Assembly: GCA_900551115.1 (NCBI GenBank)
Contig: URUY01000010.1
Coordinates: forward strand, 1 to 64,000
From: an uncultured Lachnospiraceae bacterium
GTDB lineage: Bacteria > Bacillota > Clostridia > Lachnospirales > Lachnospiraceae
Reading direction: 5' to 3'
Length of the DNA stretch: 64,000 nt
Shown here: positions 32,688-39,144 of the stretch, piece after piece
How positions within the stretch are numbered: position 1 is the first letter of the stretch
Layout of the letters: every line of letters begins with the position of its first letter
Made by a program: the position numbers and the translations under genes
Notes under the pieces: model-generated
The model's database searches: none
The model's input: only the letters and a program-made list of their open reading frames with translations
Told to the model about the DNA's origin: nothing

Positions 32688-33161
32688 ATGTTGACAGCAA
32701 AAAAAGTTTCTGATTCCCTGACTGAACAGCTTCATGTAGTCATTTACCCTGATATAAACGGTTTTGGGCGTCTCTTTGGCGGCCAGCTTTTAAAATGGAT
32801 AGATGAAGTAGCGGGTGCTACGGCAAGACGCCATTGCGGCCGCTCTGCCACCACTGCTGCCATTGACAATCTTCAGTTCAAATCAGGCGCCTATATTAAC
32901 GATGTCCTTGTACTCATCGGCCGGGTTACTTATGTAGGCAGAACTTCCATGGAGGTGCGCGTGGACACCTATAAGGAAGAAGCTGACGGTACCCGACATC
33001 CCATCAACCGTGCCTATTTTGTTATGGTATGTATGGGTGAAGACGGAAAACCTGCCGAGGTGCCGCCTCTTATCACAGAAACGCCCGCTGAGCAGATGGA
33101 ATGGGAAAATGCAAAAAAACGCCGTGAGCTTCGTCTGCTGCGCAGAAAGGAAGGCTTCTAA
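32688..33161 (+). CDS. Hotdog-fold acyl-CoA thioesterase
   Basis: A 157-residue single-hotdog acyl-CoA hydrolase of the YciA/YkhA type. Visible are the N-terminal PDINGFGRLFGGQLLKWIDEVAGATARRH (helix with the catalytic Asp in WIDEVAG), TAAIDNLQFKSGAYINDVLVLIGRVTYVGRTSMEVRVDT and the basic C-terminal helix KKRRELRLLRRKEGF. It cleaves acyl-CoA to free acid and CoA. It is monocistronic with its own promoter, an AAAGGA site, and a terminator that begins inside the last codons. Confidence 0.9.
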   Translation: MLTAKKVSDSLTEQLHVVIYPDINGFGRLFGGQLLKWIDEVAGATARRHCGRSATTAAIDNLQFKSGAYINDVLVLIGRVTYVGRTSMEVRVDTYKEEADGTRHPINRAYFVMVCMGEDGKPAEVPPLITETPAEQMEWENAKKRRELRLLRRKEGF

Positions 33162-33190
33162 AATCACACAGGAAGCCTTCCTTTCTTCAT
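33148..33190. terminator. Bidirectional terminator between thioesterase and GH25 genes
   Basis: AGGAAGGCTTC (33148-33158) and GAAGCCTTCCT (33172-33182) form a perfect 11-bp stem. TTCTTCATTTT follows on the plus strand. The 5' arm lies in the thioesterase coding end. Confidence 0.75.
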
Positions 33191-33191
33191 T

Positions 33192-34256
33192 TTACCATTC
33201 TTTAAAGCTGATATTCAAATCCACATCCGCATTGATACCGTCTATACGTCCCTTGTCCGAATACTGCCATATGGCATACTCATAAGGGAAATACAAATCC
33301 GTGTCGTAGTATGCAAACCATTTTTCCACATCCTCAAAGGCTGCCATATCGATAAGTACGCTCCACATTTCCATGTTGGAATAAATCATGGGCGTATACC
33401 CGGCTTCTTTGATTCTGTCTATAAAAATGCGCGCCATTTTTGTACGCTCTTCTACCGTAAGCTGATTCATCCGCCCGTCTTTGGCGCCCGTCTTTTCCAC
33501 ATCATACACAATCGGATAAGAAACCTCGTGACCGGAAACAGCCTCTAATACCACATTGGCTTCCTCTAATGCTTCGGCCTCTGTAACGGCCTGCGAGAAA
33601 AAGTATACGCCGACCTTGATACCGGCAGCATTGGCTCCCACTATGTTATCCTCAAACTTTTCGTCTAAAAGAATCTTTCCCTCTTCTCCGTAGCCTCTGA
33701 CACCTACACGGATAAAGGCATATTCCACACCGGCAGCCGCCACCTTATTCCAGTCTATATCCCCCTGATATCTGGAAACATCAATTCCCATATGGGAAAC
33801 TACCTCTCCGTTTTCCACATATTGCAGCATGCCGTTTTCCAGCACCTGCAGGTTTTCCTGTAACAGATTATGCTGTTTTAAATCATCGCGGATAGGTACG
33901 AAATGAAACTGTCCGTTGCTCACTACCACAATATCGTCAGGATACAGGGGTCTTAATGTCTCCACTACGCTGTTTCCCGACTCCAGTCCACCCTGAATCT
34001 CCGACAGGATACTGTCTGATACCTGAACCTTCGTAGTATTTTCTGCCGAGGCAACCGCTTCCGCAAGCATTAAATTAACCTCATCCTGAGAATAGCTTAT
34101 GGCCTCTACCTCTGCAGATGCATCTACTGCCGCATCCGCCTTTTCCCGCACCTTATCATAGATAAGCAGCGCGGCAATTACTACCACTGTCATTGCCACC
34201 AAACAGCTTATGATTGTCATTATGTAAAACAATATCTCTTTTTTCTTTCGCTTCAT
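33192..34256 (-). CDS. GH25 lysozyme, membrane-anchored
   Basis: A 354-residue protein with a short basic N-terminus, one membrane helix (8-33), an extracellular coiled or helical spacer (35-150) and a GH25 muramidase domain (153-354). The GH25 marks are MGIDVSRYQGDIDW with D159, FIRVGVRGYGEEGKI, GVYFFSQAV and YPIVYDVE with D252 and E254. It should cut the MurNAc-GlcNAc bond of peptidoglycan. The ATG at 34256 has an AAGGGGAT site. It lies just downstream of sigF on the same strand, between sigF and spoVAA, so forespore expression is possible but not shown. Confidence 0.9.
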   Translation of the reverse strand: MKRKKKEILFYIMTIISCLVAMTVVVIAALLIYDKVREKADAAVDASAEVEAISYSQDEVNLMLAEAVASAENTTKVQVSDSILSEIQGGLESGNSVVETLRPLYPDDIVVVSNGQFHFVPIRDDLKQHNLLQENLQVLENGMLQYVENGEVVSHMGIDVSRYQGDIDWNKVAAAGVEYAFIRVGVRGYGEEGKILLDEKFEDNIVGANAAGIKVGVYFFSQAVTEAEALEEANVVLEAVSGHEVSYPIVYDVEKTGAKDGRMNQLTVEERTKMARIFIDRIKEAGYTPMIYSNMEMWSVLIDMAAFEDVEKWFAYYDTDLYFPYEYAIWQYSDKGRIDGINADVDLNISFKEW

Positions 34257-34429
34257 ACTTATCCCCTTATTCTGCAGGTCTGCTCCTGTCTGCATCCTGT
34301 ACAGTACCTTCCTCACGTCTGCCTGCACAAGCCGTTATATGCTTCTTTTATTATAGCTTATGCAGCTTTTCCTGTTAAGTGGTAACTGATGGAATTCATA
34401 ATATCTTAAGATATTTGGGCATGCGGTTT

Positions 34430-35197
34430 TCAGACCATCATTTCCTCCCGCATGTGCAGCAGTATCCTTTTTTCCATACGGCTTACCTGCACCTGGCTGA
34501 TTCCCATGCTCTCAGCAACCTGAGACTGTGTTTTATCCTGAAAATAGCGCATCTGTATCAGATTTCTCTCTTTTTCCGTAAGCGCCTCCAAAAGCTGTGA
34601 AAGAAGCAGATGGTTTAGCAGCTTTTCCTTCTCATAGTCTTCGGAAATACCCGCTCCTGCGGTCTGACGCGGTCCGGCAACCTGCCTGTCCGATGCGATC
34701 TTGTCTACCAGAAAAATTTCACTGCCATCCGCCTGATAAACCGATTTATAGATGGACTCTACCTCTGCTCCGGCTTCCATTGCAAGGGCTATTTCTTCCA
34801 CGGTAAGCCCCGCCTCTTCGGCCACTTCATATAACAACGGATCCCGCCCCAGCTTTCCTGTCAGTCTCTCCGCCGCTATTCTTGCCTTCATACCGTTTTC
34901 CTTTAACGTCCTGCTCACCTTAATCATACCATCGTCCCGCAAAAAACGTTTGATTTCCCCCATGATCATAGGAACCGCATAGGTTGAAAACTTCACCTCA
35001 AAGGACAGATTGAATTTATCAATTGCCTTTATCAGTCCGATTGTACCTATCTGAAAAAGATCCTCCGCCTCATATCCTCTTCCTGTAAATCTCTTGACAA
35101 TATGGTGTACAAGCCCCAGATTGCTTTCTATCAGTATCTCTCTTGCCGTTTTATCCCCTGCCTGTGATTTTTCGATTAATACTGATATTTCGTCCAT
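34430..35197 (-). CDS. sigF: RNA polymerase sporulation sigma factor F
   Basis: A 255-residue sigma-70 family factor. Region 2 is seen as NLGLVHHIVKRFTGRGYEAEDLFQIGTIGLIKAIDKF (26-62) with KFSTYAVPMIMGEIKRFLRDDG. Region 4 holds LTEKERNLIQMRYFQDKTQSQVAESMGISQVQVSRMEKRIL near 207-247. Gene order spoIIAA-spoIIAB-sigF identifies it as the first forespore sigma factor, held inactive by SpoIIAB. It follows spoIIAB by 9 bp. Confidence 0.97.
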   Translation of the reverse strand: MDEISVLIEKSQAGDKTAREILIESNLGLVHHIVKRFTGRGYEAEDLFQIGTIGLIKAIDKFNLSFEVKFSTYAVPMIMGEIKRFLRDDGMIKVSRTLKENGMKARIAAERLTGKLGRDPLLYEVAEEAGLTVEEIALAMEAGAEVESIYKSVYQADGSEIFLVDKIASDRQVAGPRQTAGAGISEDYEKEKLLNHLLLSQLLEALTEKERNLIQMRYFQDKTQSQVAESMGISQVQVSRMEKRILLHMREEMMV

Positions 35198-35206
35198 TCT
35201 GCCGGT

Positions 35207-35701
35207 TTATTCCCCCCTGTGAATCCAGGCTCCGCTGGCCAGCTTTTTCTGCATACGGACAACCGTTCCCTGAAGCGGCACAGATTCCACCTCCAAATCA
35301 TCCATAAAAGCTTCCATAAAGGCAAACCCCATGCCGGAACGCTCAAGCTCCGGCTTTGTGGTAAAAAGCGGCTCCATTGCCTTATCCAGATTTTCAATGC
35401 CAACCCCTTTATCCTCCACCTCTATATGTAAAACGCCTTTTTCTATCCTGCAGCGCACATAAACCTTGCCCTCGTGTATCTTACAGCACACCGGTCTGAC
35501 TTCCCCGTGCTTACCATATCCGTAAACATTTTCATAACCGTGGATAATGGCATTGGTCACTGCCTCTGAAACCGCTGTTTTTATATCTGAAAGCTCTTCT
35601 ATTGTAGGATTTAACGGTGTGACAAATGCGGCCACCGCCACTCTGGCAAAGCTTTCGTTACTGGATACTGCGTCAAATTCCAATGACATTTCATTTTTCA
35701 T
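35207..35701 (-). CDS. spoIIAB: Anti-sigma F factor SpoIIAB
   Basis: A 164-residue GHKL-fold serine kinase and anti-sigma factor that binds SigF and phosphorylates SpoIIAA. MKNEMSLEFDAVSSNESFARVAVAAF at the start is almost the Bacillus sequence. The ATP site is shown by the N-box SEAVTNAIIHGYENVYG and the G1 box VEDKGVGIENL, followed by LERSGMGFAFMEAFMD. I start it at the ATG at 35701 (AAAGGG site), matching the family start, rather than at 35752. Confidence 0.96.
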   Translation of the reverse strand: MKNEMSLEFDAVSSNESFARVAVAAFVTPLNPTIEELSDIKTAVSEAVTNAIIHGYENVYGYGKHGEVRPVCCKIHEGKVYVRCRIEKGVLHIEVEDKGVGIENLDKAMEPLFTTKPELERSGMGFAFMEAFMDDLEVESVPLQGTVVRMQKKLASGAWIHRGE

Positions 35702-35769
35702 ACTATCCCTTTCTCCGGTCACACAAGCTTCTTTTTGTTTGACTTCTATCATCCTGTTCCTTCTTCCTC

Positions 35770-36075
35770 CTATTCCATGATCTCAATGATTTTATTTAAT
35801 CCTGACATATGCAGAATCCGTTTTATCTGTCTGTCTGCATGAATGGCAAATACTTTTCCTCCGAAACAGGCTATTTTTTTATACCTGCCCATAATGATTC
35901 CGATTCCGGAAGAATCCATAAACCGTGTATCCTCAAAATCAAACACCACGTTACTTACCTGCTCCTTCAAAATGTATCTGTCTGCATTTTCACAAATATA
36001 GGCCGATTTGTGGTGGTCCACTTCTTCAGGAAGCTTTACACAAAGATAGTTGTCAATCACCTTAAAATCCTCCAT
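35770..36075 (-). CDS. spoIIAA: Anti-sigma F factor antagonist SpoIIAA
   Basis: A 101-residue STAS-domain protein that releases SigF from SpoIIAB. The phosphorylatable Ser is in FMDSSGIGIIMGRYK (S56 by position; the Bacillus residue is S58). The C-terminal IKRILHMSGLNKIIEI is typical. Strong AAAGGAGAG site. It begins 38 bp after a terminator hairpin that overlaps its probable sigma-H promoter. Confidence 0.96.
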   Translation of the reverse strand: MEDFKVIDNYLCVKLPEEVDHHKSAYICENADRYILKEQVSNVVFDFEDTRFMDSSGIGIIMGRYKKIACFGGKVFAIHADRQIKRILHMSGLNKIIEIME

Positions 36076-36113
36076 TTTTCTTAAACCTCTCTCCTTTCGA
36101 CATTTTTTGAAAC

Positions 36114-36144
36114 AAAAAAGAACCTATAATCTCTTATAAGTTCT
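36114..36144 (-). terminator. Intrinsic terminator between the TPR gene and spoIIAA
   Basis: On the minus strand AGAACTTATAA (36134-36144), loop GAGA, and TTATAGGTTCT (36119-36129) form an 11-bp stem with one G-U, followed by a T-run. It would stop read-through from the valS-folC-TPR operon into spoIIA. Confidence 0.82.
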
Positions 36145-36166
36145 CTTTCGTATTTTATATTCCGCT
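36140..36166 (-). promoter_or_regulatory. Candidate sigma-H promoter of the spoIIA operon
   Basis: On the minus strand AGCGGAATA (36158-36166), 11 bp, then AGAGAAC (36140-36146). This matches 8 of 9 and 6 of 7 positions of the Bacillus sigma-H pattern RNAGGAWWW-N11/12-RNNGAAT. The -10 element overlaps the 5' arm of the terminator hairpin, so new transcripts would lack most of that arm. spoIIA is transcribed by sigma-H in Bacillus. Confidence 0.6.
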
Positions 36167-36184
36167 GATGTACATAATGCGCTT

Positions 36185-37591
36185 TTAAGCGTCGTTTAAA
36201 TCATTGATATATTGCTGTGCCCGTCTGGCCCGTTCTGTACCGGGGAAAAGCTCTATTACCTTTTCATAAACCGCAATAGCCTCTTCCTTTTTCTCACTGC
36301 GCCTGTAAGCATTTCCCAGTGTAATCAGGGCGTCACCGTTAGCTGCATCATAATTGACCGCCCGTGTCAAATCCGCAATGGCTGTGTCGTAATCGTCATC
36401 CTGATAGGCCGCATTGCCTGAGGTATAATAAAACGTTGACATTTCCGGGCCAATCTGTGCAAGCAGGGTATCATACAAACTTCTGAATGCCTCCGAAGTC
36501 TCTTCCAAATTAACACTTGCCGCAATATCATCCAGATAAGCCGCCGTTGCCTGTGCATCTTTCGTCTCCAAATATTCCGATGCGCTCATAAGCAGACTGT
36601 CTATTGTCTTTAAGGTGCCGTCTGTACCTACATAGGCATCCAGCTCGTCATGCAGTGCCTGATTGTCTGCAGTCAGATTGTCTATCTGCTGCTGCATGGT
36701 AGTGATAGAAGCGGTCTTAACATCCAGCTCTTCCCCAATTTTCCTTACCTCTGCCTGCGCCTTCTCCCTTTCCGCTGTAACGGCGGAAGGCAGAATCAAA
36801 AAAAACATCGTGGCAATTCCCAATACCAGACCGATAGCCACATTGAACAGCGTACTCAGACCCGTGTTCTTAGGCTCCTTCACATTGAGGGGCTGTATAA
36901 TAATTTCGTTGTCACTCTGATACCTGACGGACTCATCATTCCTTCGTTTACCGGCAGTCTTGCCCGGTTCGTCCGATGCAAGCATTTCTTCCACTTCCTT
37001 CATATAGCGAAGCGTAAGTGTATTGTTATTGTCTATCCGCCTGCACTTCTCCAACTCCCTTGCCGCTTTTTCCCACTGCTCACTGTCAATATATAAAAGT
37101 GCCAGAAGCTGATGCGCCCTGATAAACCTCGGGTTTAGGGACAACACCTTCTTTAGCTGGATAATTGCCAAATCCTTGCTGTCCTGTTCGCAGTATACAA
37201 GCGCCTGATTATATTTTTTAATGGTCTGATTGATGGTATCCAGCCTTCCGGCATTACTTTGCACCATTTCAATATAATCATCTGCAATATTCTTTTGCGG
37301 ACGCAGGTTTTTACTGATTACCCATTCGCTCAGCGCCGCAACCACTTCGCCCATTTCAAAATATACCAGACCAAGCAGGTTTCTGGCTTCCACATTATTC
37401 TTATTAAACTTTAAGCTCTGCCGCAAGCTTGTCACCGCACCGGTCAAATCCCGTACGCCGGCTTTCTCCAGTCCTTCATTAAAGTACAGGTTAGACACCC
37501 TCAAAATCCTCTTGTACAGAGAAACATCGGCACCGCAGCCGGTACAGAAATCAGGTTCTGACAAACGGCAGCCACAGTTATAACATCTCAT
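36185..37591 (-). CDS. Zinc-ribbon, TPR and single-membrane-helix protein
   Basis: A 468-residue protein. A zinc ribbon with C3, C6, C16 and C19 is followed by TPR repeats (about 30-190), a polar linker, one membrane helix (about 247-272, TLFNVAIGLVLGIATMFFLILPSAV), a coiled coil (275-320) and a second TPR block near the C-terminus (about 395-460, YYTSGNAAYQDDDYDTAIADLTRAVNYDAANGDALITLGNAYRR). The layout suggests a membrane scaffold with binding surfaces on both sides. I know such proteins downstream of folC in Lachnospiraceae but no function. Translated from the valS-folC message. Confidence 0.8.
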   Translation of the reverse strand: MRCYNCGCRLSEPDFCTGCGADVSLYKRILRVSNLYFNEGLEKAGVRDLTGAVTSLRQSLKFNKNNVEARNLLGLVYFEMGEVVAALSEWVISKNLRPQKNIADDYIEMVQSNAGRLDTINQTIKKYNQALVYCEQDSKDLAIIQLKKVLSLNPRFIRAHQLLALLYIDSEQWEKAARELEKCRRIDNNNTLTLRYMKEVEEMLASDEPGKTAGKRRNDESVRYQSDNEIIIQPLNVKEPKNTGLSTLFNVAIGLVLGIATMFFLILPSAVTAEREKAQAEVRKIGEELDVKTASITTMQQQIDNLTADNQALHDELDAYVGTDGTLKTIDSLLMSASEYLETKDAQATAAYLDDIAASVNLEETSEAFRSLYDTLLAQIGPEMSTFYYTSGNAAYQDDDYDTAIADLTRAVNYDAANGDALITLGNAYRRSEKKEEAIAVYEKVIELFPGTERARRAQQYINDLNDA

Positions 37592-37606
37592 GCCACCTTA
37601 CCCCTT

Positions 37607-37753
37607 TTATTCTTCTTCCGTTTTGGTCTCTTTCAGCATCTTCACCAGAATATCCGCCATATCCGTCATATCCTGATTATAGATGGCTTCCTCCGCATCC
37701 TCCACTTCAAGGCTGGGATGAAACTTTTTCAATTCTTCTTCAAAGTTAATCAT
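37607..37753 (-). CDS. 48-residue acidic small protein
   Basis: A short gene between folC and the TPR gene. The sequence begins MINFEEELKKFHPSLEVEDA, is strongly acidic at its start and end, and has a helical middle (IYNQDMTDMADILVKML). The ATG overlaps the folC stop as ATGA, and AAAGGAG lies 6 bases before it, so it is translated and coupled to folC. I recall similar short proteins at this position in related genomes. No function is known. Confidence 0.75.
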   Translation of the reverse strand: MINFEEELKKFHPSLEVEDAEEAIYNQDMTDMADILVKMLKETKTEEE

Positions 37754-39054
37754 ATAAGCTCCTTTATCTCGCCAACCAAATACAGGGAACCGACAATGTA
37801 GATACGCTCACCATCCTTCCTTTGGGAAAGCTGTTTATAAAACGCATCCTCTGCCGTACCATAACAGGTTATCTGCTGCCCTGCACAAACAAACATGTCC
37901 CGAAGCACATTCGTCTTCACTGTCCGGGCACTCTTTAGCTGCACCACGGAAATATCTGCAAAAAGCTTGCTTGAAACAATTTCCTTTATCATACAATCGT
38001 AATTTTTATCCTGCACCACACCAAACAAAAGTCGTCTGCCCAAAACGCAGCCGTCCTGTGCTACAGTCTCTAAAAAGGCCCTGATACCATCTTCGTTATG
38101 GGCACCGTCCACATAGACTCCCGGCAGAACCTCCTCCATCCGGCCTGCCCAAAAGGCAGCCTGTATGCCCTCCTGCATGGTCTTTGGAAGAAGACCGTCC
38201 TGACCAAATATCACCTCCAGTGCCCGAAGCGCCAAAGAGACGTTCTCCATCTGATACCTCGCTATGGTATTCAAACTAAGCCTAACACTATCATAATATA
38301 GGGATTGATAAGAAAAATCAATGCTTTTGTTATTAAATTTTAAGAATGTATAGTCCTTTTTCGACACCGGAAACGCCGGAATTTGCAGATTTTTCGCCTT
38401 TTTTAACAGGACGTCTGCAACCGGTCCATCCGTTTCCCAGTAAACCACAGGCGTTCTTTCCTGCATAATACCTGCCTTTTCTTCTGCTATTGCAGGAAGG
38501 CTGTCGCCCAAATACTCCGTATGATCCAGCCCCATATGTGTAATAACGGAAACCATTTTCTTAGAAACAGCATTGGTTGCATCCAGCCTGCCTCCCAAAC
38601 CTGTCTCTAAAATACAGTAATCCGTACCGGCTTTTTCAAACAGCACCATTGCCATAAAAAACAGATATTCAAAAAAGGTGGGATGATACCCTTCCCCCCT
38701 ACGCAGTTCTTCCCACGGCAGTTTTTCATAGACCGTTAAAAAAGCCTCATAAAATGCTGCTTTTTCCACCATTTTTCCGGCAATCAGAAAACGTTCTCTT
38801 ATATCGGTAAGGTGAGGAGAGGTAAAAAGAGACGTCGTATAGCCCGCGCTTTTTAGTACCGCGCATAAATATGCACATACAGAGCCTTTCCCGTTCGTGC
38901 CTGCCACATGTATGATTTTCATTTTCCTGTCGGGATTTCCCAGTTTTTCTAAAAATGCGCGGGTATCCTCCATCGTATTTTTACTTGTAAATTTAGGGAT
39001 ACGGAAGATATACTCCACGGCTTCTTCATAACAGTTTATCTGTTCCTTTTCCAA
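37750..39054 (-). CDS. folC: Folylpolyglutamate synthase/dihydrofolate synthase
   Basis: A protein of about 434 residues of the Mur ligase superfamily that adds glutamate to folates. Visible are IHVAGTNGKGSVCAYL (P-loop, near 48-63), SLFTSPHLTDIRERF, ETGLGGRLDATNAV near 145-158, ITHMGLDHTEYLGDSLPAIAEEKAGI near 165-190 and YVDGAHNEDG near 310. No ATG is available. GTG codons at 39066 and 39063 overlap the AAAGG site, so I prefer the TTG at 39054, 8 bases after AAAGGTGG. It lies between valS and a 48-residue gene. Confidence 0.94.
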   Translation of the reverse strand: MEKEQINCYEEAVEYIFRIPKFTSKNTMEDTRAFLEKLGNPDRKMKIIHVAGTNGKGSVCAYLCAVLKSAGYTTSLFTSPHLTDIRERFLIAGKMVEKAAFYEAFLTVYEKLPWEELRRGEGYHPTFFEYLFFMAMVLFEKAGTDYCILETGLGGRLDATNAVSKKMVSVITHMGLDHTEYLGDSLPAIAEEKAGIMQERTPVVYWETDGPVADVLLKKAKNLQIPAFPVSKKDYTFLKFNNKSIDFSYQSLYYDSVRLSLNTIARYQMENVSLALRALEVIFGQDGLLPKTMQEGIQAAFWAGRMEEVLPGVYVDGAHNEDGIRAFLETVAQDGCVLGRRLLFGVVQDKNYDCMIKEIVSSKLFADISVVQLKSARTVKTNVLRDMFVCAGQQITCYGTAEDAFYKQLSQRKDGERIYIVGSLYLVGEIKELI

Positions 39055-39100
39055 AAACAGCACCACCTTTATTCACAATCATAACTCTTTATATTGCAGA

Positions 39101-39117
39101 CGCCCGCAAAGCGGGCG
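39101..39117. other. GC-rich hairpin in the valS-folC spacer
   Basis: CGCCCGC and GCGGGCG enclose AAA. No T-run follows on the transcribed strand, so the hairpin may mark a processing site or lower folC expression relative to valS. Confidence 0.45.
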
Positions 39118-39144
39118 CCTTTCCAAGTATATTATTTGCTGCAT

